Positions 20,550 through 29,242 of a stretch of DNA of 51,900 bases are shown here, piece after piece (within the stretch, counting starts at the first letter, position 1; every line of letters begins with the position of its first letter). The translations under genes and the position numbers were made by a program. The DNA comes from Thermomicrobiales bacterium (GTDB lineage Bacteria > Chloroflexota > Chloroflexia > Thermomicrobiales > CADCWN01), in NCBI GenBank assembly GCA_030446685.1, contig JAUJMV010000009.1:38460-90359 (forward strand), in the 5' to 3' direction. Below the pieces are notes generated by a model, which was given only the letters and a program-made list of their open reading frames with translations, made no database searches and had not been told where the DNA came from.

Positions 20550-20752
20550 AGGCGCTCTCCGGTGGAGAGTTGGCGAAACTGGTCGAGCGGCACGGTTGGC
20601 GGCTCTTGCGGATCAACGGTAGCCACCATATCTACGGCAGGCCCGGTAGCCCGGTGCGGCTATCGATCCCGGTACACGGGAACAAGCCGCTCAGGATAGG
20701 ACTGCTGCGACATCTCCTCAAGATGGCCGACATCCCGGAGGAGCGGGTGTAA
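20546..20752 (+). CDS. hicA: HicA-type mRNA interferase toxin
   Basis: A 68-residue double-stranded RNA-binding-like toxin. MKALSGGELAKLVERHGW starts the first helix, and the GSHHIY motif carries the catalytic histidine; SIPVHGNKPLRIGLLRHLLK completes the fold. All family blocks are intact, unlike the vapBC pair at 9.2 kb. Translation is coupled to hicB. Confidence 0.9.
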   Translation: MKALSGGELAKLVERHGWRLLRINGSHHIYGRPGSPVRLSIPVHGNKPLRIGLLRHLLKMADIPEERV

Positions 20753-21048
20753 GGCTGCCGGGATAGAGAGTTGGCGACGAATCGGGCGGGCGCGAGAGGC
20801 GAGGGAGTGCGGTTCGTCGCCGCGGGAGCCGTCGCCCCTGGCCCGACCTGGCCGCGCCTTCGCGGTTGCCGCAGGCACGAGGCTGCCCGTGACATTCCGC
20901 ACCGACTGTTTGACCCGCTGCCCCAAATCACCCATACTTGCCTCCCGGAAGGCGCGCCCCGCGCGGTCGGTTGGATCGTCCAATCGCGCGCCCGCGTGTT
21001 CGTCACTTACCACTCATCACTCATCACTCGCCACTGGAGGTTGTTCCG

Positions 21049-22155
21049 TTGTCCCTGAGCCTGGTGATCGTCGGTCTGCCGAGCAGCGGCAAGACCACCG
21101 TCTTCAACGCCCTGACCCGCGCCGAGGCCGCGACCGGCACCTACACGACCGCCGAGGACCAGCCGAACCTGGCGATGGTCAAGGTGCCCGACCGGCGGCT
21201 CGACGTGCTGGCCGGCCTGTTCAAGCCGAAGAAGGTCGTGCCGGCCGACGTGCAGTACGTCGACGTGGCGGGGCTGGCGAAGGGCATGGGCGAGCGGGGT
21301 CTGGGCGGGCAATTGCTCGGCCACCTGGCCCAGGGGCAGGCGCTGGTCCACGTCGTGCGCGCCTTCGCGGACGAGAACGTGCCGCACCCGGAGGACACGG
21401 TCGACCCGCTCCGCGACATCGAGACCCTCAATCTCGAACTGGCCTTCTCCGACCTGGGGATCATCGAGAAGCGGCTGGAGCGGATCAGGAACACCATCGG
21501 CAAGACGCGCGGCCCGGAGCGCGAGGCCAATGAGCGCGAGGCGGCGATCCTGGAGCGGCTGCGGGTCGCGGTCGAGGAGGGGACGCCGATCCGCGAGGTC
21601 GAGCTGACCGAGGACGAGCGGAAGGTGCTGCGCGGCTTCGGCTTCCTCACCGGCAAGCCGCTGCTGATCCTGCTCAACCTCGGCGAGGAGCAGCTCGGGG
21701 CGGAGGGCGAGCGGCTGGTGGCGGCGGCGCGCGAGCGGTTCGGGCGGCCGCAGGTCGAGGTGGCGGCGCTGGCCGGCAAGATCGAGATGGAGCTGGCGCA
21801 ACTGGACCCCGCCGACGCCGCCGAGTTCATGGCCGACCTGGGGATCGCCGAGTCAGGGCTCGACCGCGTGATCGGCCTCTCCTACGACCTGCTCGGCCTG
21901 ATCTCCTTCCTGACGGCCGGTCCGGACGAGTGCCGCGCCTGGACGATCCCCGCCGGCTCGACGGCGGTGGAGGCGGCGGGCGCGATCCACAGCGACCTGG
22001 CGCGCGGCTTCATCCGCGCCGAGGTGGTCGCCTACGACGACCTCGTCGCCAGCGGCTCGCTGCCGGAGGCGCGCAAGCGCGGCCTGCTGCGCGCCGAGGG
22101 CCGCACCTACATCGTGAAGGACGGCGACGTGATCGAGATCCTGTTCAATATCTAG
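21049..22155 (+). CDS. ychF: YchF/OLA1-type ATPase-GTPase
   Basis: Universally conserved Obg-family P-loop NTPase that associates with ribosomes and prefers ATP. The 368-residue protein has P-loop GLPSSGKTT near residues 8-16, switch regions, DVAGLAKGMGERGLGGQ (Walker B and G3), an NLGE motif in place of NKxD that marks YchF, a coiled-coil insertion (ERIRNTIGKTRGPER...), and the C-terminal TGS domain ending GDVIEILFNI. I choose TTG 21049 because GGAGG stands 8 nt upstream and family N-termini begin just before the P-loop. The frame upstream (LPLITHHSP) is ACTCATC repeat sequence at 20997-21035, not protein. Confidence 0.95.
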   Translation: MSLSLVIVGLPSSGKTTVFNALTRAEAATGTYTTAEDQPNLAMVKVPDRRLDVLAGLFKPKKVVPADVQYVDVAGLAKGMGERGLGGQLLGHLAQGQALVHVVRAFADENVPHPEDTVDPLRDIETLNLELAFSDLGIIEKRLERIRNTIGKTRGPEREANEREAAILERLRVAVEEGTPIREVELTEDERKVLRGFGFLTGKPLLILLNLGEEQLGAEGERLVAAARERFGRPQVEVAALAGKIEMELAQLDPADAAEFMADLGIAESGLDRVIGLSYDLLGLISFLTAGPDECRAWTIPAGSTAVEAAGAIHSDLARGFIRAEVVAYDDLVASGSLPEARKRGLLRAEGRTYIVKDGDVIEILFNI

Positions 22156-22160
22156 GGAAC

Positions 22161-22379
22161 ATGATTGCGCCGCTCAAGCACGGAGTCGTCATCTCCTGGA
22201 GCGCGGACGACGAGGCATTCATCGCCGAGGCGCCGGAATTGCCGGGTTGCGCGGCCGATGGTGAGACGCCACAGGACGCGCTGGCGCAGATCCAGATCGT
22301 GGCGCGTGAGTGGATCGAGACCGCCCGAGAGCTTGGTCGGCCGGTGCCGGAACCGCGGGGGCGGCTCCTCTTCGCCTGA
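22161..22379 (+). CDS. Lone HicB-like protein
   Basis: A 72-residue protein, start 5 nt after the ychF stop, with SWSADDEAFIAEAPELPGC, ADGETPQDALAQIQIV, REWIETARELGRPVPEPRGR. This is the common short HicB-like family with a conserved GR-PEP-GR end. No HicA follows, so it is an orphan antitoxin or serves another role. It may be co-transcribed with ychF. Confidence 0.85.
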   Translation: MIAPLKHGVVISWSADDEAFIAEAPELPGCAADGETPQDALAQIQIVAREWIETARELGRPVPEPRGRLLFA

Positions 22380-22448
22380 TGCCCGCCACCGTGGCGCTCG
22401 TTGGCCGTTCTGCCATCGCGATCGGGGCTTTCGGGGGAGGAGCGGCTG

Positions 22449-22640
22449 ATGCGCGTGGTGCTGTCGGCGTTGCTCGGGCTGCTGGTGTTCGCGCTGGCCT
22501 TGCCCCTCTGCCAGGGAATCGCGGGCGTGTATGCCGCGCCAGCCCCGCTCATGTTTCTGCGCTGGTTGCTCTCCTCGCTGCTGGCGACGTTGCTGACCGG
22601 GGCGCTCGCGTGGAGATTCTGGCGGCTGATGGCGCGGTGA
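22449..22640 (+). CDS. Small two-helix membrane protein
   Basis: A 63-residue protein with two hydrophobic helices (VVLSALLGLLVFALALPL and FLRWLLSSLLATLLTGALAW) joined by a short loop and ending in a basic tail. ATG 22449 is preceded by GGGGGAGGAGC. I do not recognise the family. Confidence 0.55.
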   Translation: MRVVLSALLGLLVFALALPLCQGIAGVYAAPAPLMFLRWLLSSLLATLLTGALAWRFWRLMAR

Positions 22641-23286
22641 AGACGGCGGGATGGACGACTCGGTGAGAACGGCTTCGCGGCGGATCGCGCGGTCCGACGG
22701 ATGCTGCTCATCATGGCGTTTCGCTGTGCCTGGCTCGGCGGCGGCCATCCTTCGCCACGGCGATGCTGCTCGGCGCAGGCGGCCGTCGCTGTCCTCCTCG
22801 GCGCCTGCGGCGTGTACTGCTCGTGGGTCGGCGCTGCTGCTCATCCTCGCTGGTCTGGAGTTGATGGCACGCCGCCATTGAACGATCCGGAGCAAGGACA
22901 GCGGGAAGAACGCCGCTGGCCCCGGACGCGCGCGCTCGCGCGCTGGCCCTCGTCACGCCGCCGCGGCCACGGCGGCCTGGATTGCTGATCGCCACCTACC
23001 ACGACACCTGTATGCGCGTTCGGCGCGGCGCGCCGCGCTGGCGCTGCTGGCGTTGGCATGGTGGGTGACGGCGGCCCCTTGCTGTGGCTGACCCGGTGCG
23101 CTGTCCGTGACCACCAGCTGTTCTGGCGGCATCGTTGGGCCGTGGACTCGCGCCTGCGGAACTGCTGCGCGAACGCCCTGCCAGTCCTCATTACCATCGG
23201 CCTAATCGCCGGCGTTGCGTGGCTTATTCGCGCCGCGGTGCGCTCGTGAGCCGGCGGTGGAACCGCTGGCCCGTGCGGGCCGTTCC
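22641..23286 (+). other. Stretch without a clear gene; possible remains of small membrane proteins
   Basis: Three short frames end in hydrophobic helices: SALLLILAGLELMARRH-stop near 22881, ARRAALALLALAWW near 23020-23065, and VLITIGLIAGVAWLIRAAVRS-stop at 23249. None has a good start or a coherent N-terminus. They resemble decayed copies of small membrane genes like the one at 22449. An open frame from 23058 to 23249 could be real but is weakly supported. Confidence 0.3.
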
Positions 23287-23703
23287 ATGGTGGTGAGAGA
23301 GTCGGCGTTGGTGCGCCGCAATGGGAGGATCGGGGTGCGTGTCGAACGGGCCAATGCTCAGGTCGCCAAGGGCTGGTACGCCGGCCCCTGGAACTCCACA
23401 CTGCCGGTCTCAATTGGGTACGCCAACGAAGGGATCGATAATTCCCACTCCCACCGGCAGATGACCGCGGTCTACCTGGTGGCGCGCGGCGAGTCGATCG
23501 TCCGCGTCGAGCGGGAGACGATCGCGCTCGAGGCCGGCGACCTGCTCGTCGTCGAGCCGGGCGAGGCACACACCTTCCTCTCCTGTTCGACCGACTACTT
23601 CCACTTCGTGCTGCATGTGCCCGGCTTGGCGGGAGACGAAGCGCGGGCCGATCATCTGCCGGCGCCACGGACCCGGCTCGGTCTGGACGGCGCCGACCGG
23701 TGA
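23287..23703 (+). CDS. Cupin-domain protein
   Basis: A ~138-residue single cupin barrel. NSHSHRQMTAVYLVARGES supplies the first metal-binding motif (HxH), and LEAGDLLVVEPGEAHTFL the second with the conserved Gly-Asp and His. Such proteins bind a metal and act as small isomerases, dioxygenases or sensors; the substrate is not evident. Start 23287 is the best ATG, though no strong ribosome site is visible. Its stop overlaps the next start (GTGA at 23700), so the YfhO-like gene may be translationally coupled, which hints at a role in glycan or sugar metabolism. Confidence 0.75.
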   Translation: MVVRESALVRRNGRIGVRVERANAQVAKGWYAGPWNSTLPVSIGYANEGIDNSHSHRQMTAVYLVARGESIVRVERETIALEAGDLLVVEPGEAHTFLSCSTDYFHFVLHVPGLAGDEARADHLPAPRTRLGLDGADR

Positions 23704-26192
23704 AAGACACCGTCCTCCTCCCGCTGCCGGTCCTGCTGCTCGGCGGCCTGCTCTGGGTCGCGGGGCTGGCGCTGGGCCGCTGGCGGCCGATCCGCTGCCG
23801 CTGGCCGGCGCTGACCGGCGAGTGGGCCGCGCTCGGCGTGCTGGCGGCGCTCAATGTGGGCTTCTTCTGGCGGGTGCTGCTGACGCGCGACACCTGGCTG
23901 CCGCGCGGCGGTGGCGACTTCAACTCCTTCTACTACCCGCTCTACCGCTTCGCCGCCGAGCGCGTCCGGGCCGGCGACTTCCCACTCTGGAATCCGCACC
24001 TGTGGGGCGGGGCGCCCTTCGCGGCCAACCAACAGACGGGGCTCTTCTCGCCGTTCAACCTGCTGGCCTTCCTGCTGGCGCGGCCGTTCGGCTACGGCAC
24101 CCTCCAATGGCTGGTGATCGGGCAGGTCTGGCTGGCCTCGGCCTTCGCCTACGCCCTCTGCCGCGAGCTCGGCTGCCGGCGCGGCCCCGCCCTGATCGGC
24201 GGCGTCACCTTCGCCTACAGCGGCTTCATCGTCGGGCACCTGGGGCACTACCCGATGGTCGCGGTCGCGGCCTGGCTCCCGGCGACCCTCCTCGCCCTGC
24301 GGCGCGCGGTCCTGCGCGCCAGCCTCGGCTGGACGCTGGCGGCGGCGGGGGCGATCCTGCTGGCGATCCTCGGCGGGCACCAGCAGATCCTGCTCTACCT
24401 GCTGACCGCGGCGGGGCTCTACTGGATTTTCCTGACCTGGACGACCAGCCCCGCGCCCTTCTGGCCCGCCGGCCCCGGCCATATCGCGCGCTGGCTGGGC
24501 AAGCCGTTCGCGGCGCACTGGATCCGCGCGGGCGGCACGCTGGCGCTGGCGGTCGGGCTGGCGCTGGGGCTGGCCGCGCCGGTGCTGCTGCCGTCGCTGC
24601 AACTGGCGCGGCGCTCGATCCGCGCGGCGCTCTCCTATAACGAGTCGACCGCCTTCGCGCTGCGCCCGCTGCACCTGGTGACCCTGCTGGTGCCCAACGC
24701 CTTCGGCACGACGCCGAGCACCTACATCAGCGCGGTCGGCTTCTCGGGCGAGGTCTGGGGCTACGCCGGGGCGATCGCGCTGGGGCTGGCGGCGCTGGCC
24801 TTCGCGCGCCCGGTGGCGGGACTGCTCCCCTGCCGGCGGGGCGAGGCGGCGTTCTTCGCCGGGCTGGGGACCCTGGCGCTCGTCGTGGCCCTGGGGCCAG
24901 CGACGCCGGTGCAGGGCTGGTTCTACGCCTTCGTGCCGGGCTACAGCCGGGTGCGCGCCGCCGGCCGCTGGTTCCTGATCGCCGACTTCGCGGTCGCGAC
25001 GGTCGCCGCGCTGGGGGCGGACGGCCTGCTGCGGGCGCTGGCGCACGAGGGGAACCGGCTGCGCGCGACCCTGCGCCGGGTCGCGCTCGGGCTCGGCGCG
25101 GCGCTGGGGCTCGGGACCCTGGCGCTCCCTTTCCTCTACGGCACCCTCCTCGCGCCGCGCGACCCCTCCGCGCCGCTGGCGCAATTCCTCGACAGCGCGG
25201 CCTCGCTGCTCTTCCTGGTCGGGCTGGCGCTGGCGGCGGTGCTGGCGCTAGCGCGCGGGGGGCTCGGCGCGCGGGCGACGGCGCTCGTGCTGCCGGCGCT
25301 GGTGATCTTCGACCTCTTCGGCGCGACCGCCCAGGTGCCGCCGACCAACGACGACCCGCTGGCCGGGTTCCGCCACGAGGAGGCCCGCGCGGTCCTGGCG
25401 CAGGGGGCCGACGCCCCATTCCGGGTCGACCAGTCGCGGCTCGGCGCGTCCTGGCAGCCGTCGTGGGCGGCGACGGCGGGCTTCGACAGCGTCAGCGGGA
25501 CCTACGACCCGCAGGGGGTGGCGACCTACAACCGCTACTGGGACGGGGTGGGGAAGCGCCCGGACTCGCCGCGCTACGACCTGCTGAACGTCCGCTACGT
25601 CCTCACGCCGGCCGACAGGCCCCCGGCGGAGATCGCCGGCAACCCCAAGTTCCGCGAGGTGGCGCGCGGCGGGGACTACCGCATCTTCGAGAACGGGGCG
25701 GCCCTGCCGCGCGCCTTCCTGGTCGGGCGGGCGGTCCTGGTGGCGACGGCGGAGGACGCCTGGGCGGCAATCGGGCGGCCCGACTTCGACCCGCGCGCGG
25801 TCGTCTACGTCGAGGGGGCGGGCGCGGCGACGCTCGACAGCGGCCCGCCGGTTGGGGCGGCGACGGTCACGCGCGCCGCGCCCGACGCACTGACGGTGAC
25901 GGTCGAGAGCGACCGCGACGCGGTGCTGGTGCTGAGCGAGGTGGCCTACCCCGGCTGGCGCGCGACGGTCGACGGGCGGGCCGCGCCGCTCCTCACCGCC
26001 GACTACACCTTCCGCGCCGTGCCGGTGTCGGCGGGCCGCCACGAGGTGCGGCTCGTCTTCGACCCGCCGCTCTGGCGGCTCGGCTGGATTATTGCGGCGG
26101 GCACGGCGCTGGCCGCGGTCGCGCTAGCCAGCGCCGTTCTGGCGGTGCGGCGACGCCGGCGGCGACCGGCGAGCGCGAAATCGGCCTTGTAA
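23700..26192 (+). CDS. YfhO-family polytopic membrane protein
   Basis: An 830-residue integral membrane protein with about thirteen helices. After TM2 the loop has GGGDFNSFYYPLYRFAAERV and FPLWNPHLWGGAPFAANQQ, the signature of YfhO-type GT-C enzymes, which in Bacillus glycosylate lipoteichoic acid. Further helices run to about residue 540, then an extracellular beta domain carrying SEVAYPGWRATVDGR, the family C-terminal motif, and a last helix with a polybasic end. Start is GTG 23700 overlapping the cupin stop. A related architecture is seen in the protein at 5902. Acceptor glycan unknown. Confidence 0.88.
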   Translation: MKDTVLLPLPVLLLGGLLWVAGLALGRWRPIRCRWPALTGEWAALGVLAALNVGFFWRVLLTRDTWLPRGGGDFNSFYYPLYRFAAERVRAGDFPLWNPHLWGGAPFAANQQTGLFSPFNLLAFLLARPFGYGTLQWLVIGQVWLASAFAYALCRELGCRRGPALIGGVTFAYSGFIVGHLGHYPMVAVAAWLPATLLALRRAVLRASLGWTLAAAGAILLAILGGHQQILLYLLTAAGLYWIFLTWTTSPAPFWPAGPGHIARWLGKPFAAHWIRAGGTLALAVGLALGLAAPVLLPSLQLARRSIRAALSYNESTAFALRPLHLVTLLVPNAFGTTPSTYISAVGFSGEVWGYAGAIALGLAALAFARPVAGLLPCRRGEAAFFAGLGTLALVVALGPATPVQGWFYAFVPGYSRVRAAGRWFLIADFAVATVAALGADGLLRALAHEGNRLRATLRRVALGLGAALGLGTLALPFLYGTLLAPRDPSAPLAQFLDSAASLLFLVGLALAAVLALARGGLGARATALVLPALVIFDLFGATAQVPPTNDDPLAGFRHEEARAVLAQGADAPFRVDQSRLGASWQPSWAATAGFDSVSGTYDPQGVATYNRYWDGVGKRPDSPRYDLLNVRYVLTPADRPPAEIAGNPKFREVARGGDYRIFENGAALPRAFLVGRAVLVATAEDAWAAIGRPDFDPRAVVYVEGAGAATLDSGPPVGAATVTRAAPDALTVTVESDRDAVLVLSEVAYPGWRATVDGRAAPLLTADYTFRAVPVSAGRHEVRLVFDPPLWRLGWIIAAGTALAAVALASAVLAVRRRRRRPASAKSAL

Positions 26193-26215
26193 CGGCCTCT
26201 CGCCTCTGCTATACT
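26187..26215 (+). promoter_or_regulatory. Promoter for tRNA-Tyr
   Basis: TTGTAA (26187-26192), 17-nt spacer, TATACT (26210-26215). It overlaps the end of the YfhO-like gene and lies about 50 nt before the tRNA. Confidence 0.65.
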
Positions 26216-26266
26216 ACGGTTCGCGCTCGCGCCACCCGCGGAAGGTGCGGTGTGGTGGACGCTCAC

Positions 26267-26349
26267 GGTGAGGTACCCAAGCGGCCAACGGGGGCTGACT
26301 GTAAATCAGCTGGCGTACGCCTTCGGGGGTTCGAATCCCTCCCTCACCA
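26267..26349 (+). tRNA. tRNA-Tyr (GTA)
   Basis: An 83-nt class II tRNA. The acceptor stem GGTGAGG (26267-26273) pairs with CCTCACC (26342-26348), discriminator A. Anticodon GTA is at 26301-26303 in a CTGACT-GTA-AATCAG arm, followed by a long variable arm and T-arm GGGGG-TTCGAAT-CCCTC. CCA is not encoded. The long variable arm fits bacterial tyrosine tRNA. Confidence 0.96.
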
Positions 26350-26381
26350 CCGCACGATTTTTCCAGTAACCAAGCCAAAAT

Positions 26382-26415
26382 AGAACGCCGGCGGGTTCAA
26401 CCCCGCCGGCGTTCT
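26382..26415 (-). terminator. Strong hairpin terminator for the minus-strand gene
   Basis: A 14-bp perfect stem AGAACGCCGGCGGG with loop TTCAAC. On the minus strand it is followed by ATTTTGG, so it should terminate the gene ending at 26461; it may also back up tRNA transcription on the plus strand. Confidence 0.75.
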
Positions 26416-26460
26416 GTCGTTCTGACCACAACGAGTACCACAACTGGCCGTGAAGGGGTA

Positions 26461-28188
26461 TTAGGCGAGGCGCCGCCGCGCCGCGAGGCCGAGCCCGGCG
26501 ACGATGGCGGCGACCAGCCCCAGCGGGGCGAGGGTGCGCCACGACAGGTCATCGGCGACGGCTGCGCCGCCCGCCCCGGTGTTGGGCATGCCGGGCATGG
26601 GGGCCGGCGCGTTGGCCGGGAAGAGTTGCGCCTGCATCCGCCCGAAGGCGAAGCCGACATTGTCCGCCGTCCCGACCTCGCGCGCCATCGACATGGTGAA
26701 AGTGTAGGTGCCGGCGGGGAGGTCGAAGACGTGCGAGCCGGAGAAGTCGCGGCGGTCGGCCGCGGCCACCGCCGGGCTGGCGTTGGGGTCGCCGACAACG
26801 TCGTCGCCGTCGGTCGCCAGCACCGTGCGCGTGACGATCTGCCTCGCGTCCTGATTGGCCCGCATCTCGCCGCGCACCAGGCAGGGGCAGCCGGGCGTGA
26901 TCGTGCCGGCCCCGCCGGACTTGGCGAAGGCGTAGCCGGTGAAGCTGACCCGGACCTGCGACGCCTGCGGCACCGCCAGGGTCACGCTCATGTAGTCCTT
27001 CGCGGCGCCGTTGAGGTCGCGGTCGGCCCCGGCGCCTTCCAGCGTGGTGACCGCGGACTCCGGCAGCCCCGACAGGATCTCGGCCTGCATCCGCCCGAAG
27101 GCGAAGCCGACGTTCTGCGCCGTCCCGACCTCACGGGCCAGCGACATCGTGAAGGTGTAGCTGCCGGGGGCCAGCGAGTAGACGTGGGAGCCGGAGAAGT
27201 CGCGCCGGTCGGCTGCGGCGACGGCGGGCGTGGCGTTGGGATCGGCGACGATGTCATTGCCGTCGGTCGCGAGGACGGTGCGCGTGACGATCTGCTTCGC
27301 CTCCTGGTTCACGCGCAGTTCGCCGCGCACCAGGCAGGGACAGCCCGGCGTCTGCACGCCGCCGCCGCTCGCCTTGGCGAAGGCGTAGCCGGTGAAGTTG
27401 ACGCGCACCAGCGCCTGCTTCGGCACGTCCAGCTTCACCGTCATGTAGTCCTTGGGGTTCGTCGCGCCGAGGTCGCGGTCGGCGCCCGCGCCGTCGAGGG
27501 TGGCGAACGCCTCCTGCGTCGCCCCGGACAGCACCTCGGCCTGCATCCGCCCGAAGCCGAAGCCGACGTTCTGCGCGGTGCCGACCTCGCGGGCCAGCGA
27601 CATCGTGAAGGTGTAGGTGCCGGGGGCCAGGGAGTAGACCTGCGAGCCGGAGAAGTCGCGGCGATCGGCCGCGGCCACCGCCGGGCTGGCGCTCGGGTCG
27701 CCGACGATGTCGTTCGCGTCGGTCGCCAGCACCGTCCGGGTGACGATCTGCCGGGGTTCCTCGTTGACCCGCAGCTCGCCGCGCACCAGGCAGGGGCAGC
27801 CGGGGGTGATCGCGCCCGCCGCGCTCGACTTGGCGAAGGCATAGCCGGTGAAGCTGACCCGCACGAAGGTCTGCTGGGTCAGGGTCAGCGAGACGTTCAT
27901 GTAGTCTTTGGGGTTGGTCGTGCCGAGGTCGCGGTCGGCGCCCGCGCCCTCGAGGGTGGTGAAGGCGCTTTGGGTCGGCGCAGGTCCGTCGGGTCCGGGG
28001 GCGCCGTTCGCCGTCGCGCCGGCGGCCAGCGCCGAGAGGGGCGTCAGGGCCAGCAGCGCGGCGAGGGCCAGTAGCGCCAGCATCTGCCGCGCCGGCCCTC
28101 GGCCGCGCCGCCCGACCCGGTCGTCGGTTTCAATCCTCGTCGGTAGCGCGGGGAGAGCGCGCACCGTGGGCGTTTTCGCGTCAGCCAC
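26461..28188 (-). CDS. Secreted surface protein with three ~149-residue repeats and LPXTG-like tail
   Basis: A 575-residue exported protein. A basic N-terminus precedes a hydrophobic segment (MLALLALAALLALTPLSALA, about residues 36-55), giving a signal peptide. Three near-identical units follow (about 74-222, 223-371, 372-518). Each has GADRDL, KDYM, VSFTGYAFAKS, TPGCPCLVRGE with a CPC pair, QIVTRTVLATD, AAADRRDFSGS, YTFTMSLAREVGTA and FGRMQAE. The end has MPNTGAGG, a hydrophobic helix and RRR, the layout of a sortase signal with Met in place of Leu. Start is GTG 28188 behind AGGAGGAA. I do not know the repeat domain; high repeat identity suggests recent duplication or gene conversion. No sortase gene is in the window. 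Confidence 0.85.
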   Translation of the reverse strand: MADAKTPTVRALPALPTRIETDDRVGRRGRGPARQMLALLALAALLALTPLSALAAGATANGAPGPDGPAPTQSAFTTLEGAGADRDLGTTNPKDYMNVSLTLTQQTFVRVSFTGYAFAKSSAAGAITPGCPCLVRGELRVNEEPRQIVTRTVLATDANDIVGDPSASPAVAAADRRDFSGSQVYSLAPGTYTFTMSLAREVGTAQNVGFGFGRMQAEVLSGATQEAFATLDGAGADRDLGATNPKDYMTVKLDVPKQALVRVNFTGYAFAKASGGGVQTPGCPCLVRGELRVNQEAKQIVTRTVLATDGNDIVADPNATPAVAAADRRDFSGSHVYSLAPGSYTFTMSLAREVGTAQNVGFAFGRMQAEILSGLPESAVTTLEGAGADRDLNGAAKDYMSVTLAVPQASQVRVSFTGYAFAKSGGAGTITPGCPCLVRGEMRANQDARQIVTRTVLATDGDDVVGDPNASPAVAAADRRDFSGSHVFDLPAGTYTFTMSMAREVGTADNVGFAFGRMQAQLFPANAPAPMPGMPNTGAGGAAVADDLSWRTLAPLGLVAAIVAGLGLAARRRLA

Positions 28189-28633
28189 CGTTCCTCCTGT
28201 GTTGTACCGTCACGGTCCTTGGCTTGTGGCGTTTCGAGTCGAGGTTTTTCTGGGGGAATCGCCTGCCGCGCTCGGGCAAGGATCTCAGGGCGTGCCGGGG
28301 TCGCAATGGATCACTCGATGACTGCCGCACCTCCTTTCCCGCTGTGTCCCCTGCGCGGGCCGTGCGCCGACCGCTCGCGGCCCAGACAGCGTCTCTGGTG
28401 CCGACCGATTCAGCCGTCGCGTCCGCCGCACGGCAACCAGCCCGCGTCGGCCCGGCGCGGGAGTTGTACCCCCTGCTACGCAGCCGGTCGTGGGCGGGAT
28501 CATCGGTATACCGGGTAGTCTTCGGCCTCTCCGCGCCGCGCTATACCGTGCGCGTTTGCGGATGCCTGGGGCGCCTCCCGGGACCGCGGGATTCGGCCTG
28601 GGCGCCGGCTGGTGGCGTCGCGCCCGCGGCGGG
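28189..28633. other. Intergenic region between the ComE-like gene and the repeat protein
   Basis: No gene seen. It carries the ribosome site of the repeat protein (28191-28198 on the minus strand) and a GGTATACC palindrome near 28505 with an inverted TATACC near 28542, which may be promoter or operator parts. I could not assign a convincing -35/-10 pair. Confidence 0.4.
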
Positions 28634-29239
28634 TCAGCCGCGCAGCCAGCGGGCGAAGTCGGCGGCGAGGAGGACGGGGTCTTCGAGGAAGAAGTCGGTG
28701 GGGATGGTGGCTGTGCCGACGCGCAGGCGGAGGAGGGTCGGGCCGTCGGCGGCGCGCGCCGCCGCCAGGGCGGCGCGCAGGGCGCCCGGGGTGCTGGCGA
28801 CATCGCGCGCCGCCGCCCAGCCGCAGGCCCGCGCGACCGCCGCGAAGTCGACCGCGCTGGCTGCCGTCGGCTGGCCGCCGGTGGCGAGATAGACGCCGTT
28901 GTCGAGGATCAGCAGGACGAGCTTGCGCGGCTTGAGGGCGCCGATCGTGCCGAGCGCCGAGAAGCCCATCAGCAGACTGCCGTCGCCCTCGACCACCAGC
29001 AGCGCCTCGTGCCGGGGGTCGCGCTCGATGCCGAGCGCCAGGCCGAGGCCGATGACCGGGGGCAGTCCCATCGCGTCGAGGACGTAGAGGTGGTTCGGCT
29101 TGCGCCCGGCCACCGCCAGCATCTCGCGGATCGTGCCCCCGAGCGTCAGCACGACCGGGTCGTCCGCGAAGACCTCGTCCACGATCCGCAATGCGTCCGG
29201 TCGCTGCATCGGCCCCGCCGCGGTCGCCGCTTCGCTCAT
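28634..29239 (-). CDS. Beta half of a split ThDP decarboxylase (ComE-like)
   Basis: A 201-residue thiamine-diphosphate PP domain. The ThDP/Mg motif starts VEGDGSLLMGFSALGTIG and closes with the conserved Asn in LLILDNGVY; the upstream block LTLGGTIREML and DAMGLPPVIGLGLALG match the beta chain of sulfopyruvate decarboxylase (ComE) and the C-terminal half of phosphonopyruvate decarboxylases. It cannot work alone and needs a Pyr domain, supplied by the gene at 31247-31771. Last gene of the operon, 3 nt after the methyltransferase stop. Substrate (sulfopyruvate, phosphonopyruvate or another 2-oxoacid) cannot be read from sequence. Confidence 0.85.
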   Translation of the reverse strand: MSEAATAAGPMQRPDALRIVDEVFADDPVVLTLGGTIREMLAVAGRKPNHLYVLDAMGLPPVIGLGLALGIERDPRHEALLVVEGDGSLLMGFSALGTIGALKPRKLVLLILDNGVYLATGGQPTAASAVDFAAVARACGWAAARDVASTPGALRAALAAARAADGPTLLRLRVGTATIPTDFFLEDPVLLAADFARWLRG

Positions 29240-29242
29240 GAC

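Noticed and set aside
20938-21048. N-terminal extension of YchF from an upstream ATG
   Set aside because: The stretch is ACTCATC word repeat, and TTG 21049 has a well-placed GGAGG and fits the family length.
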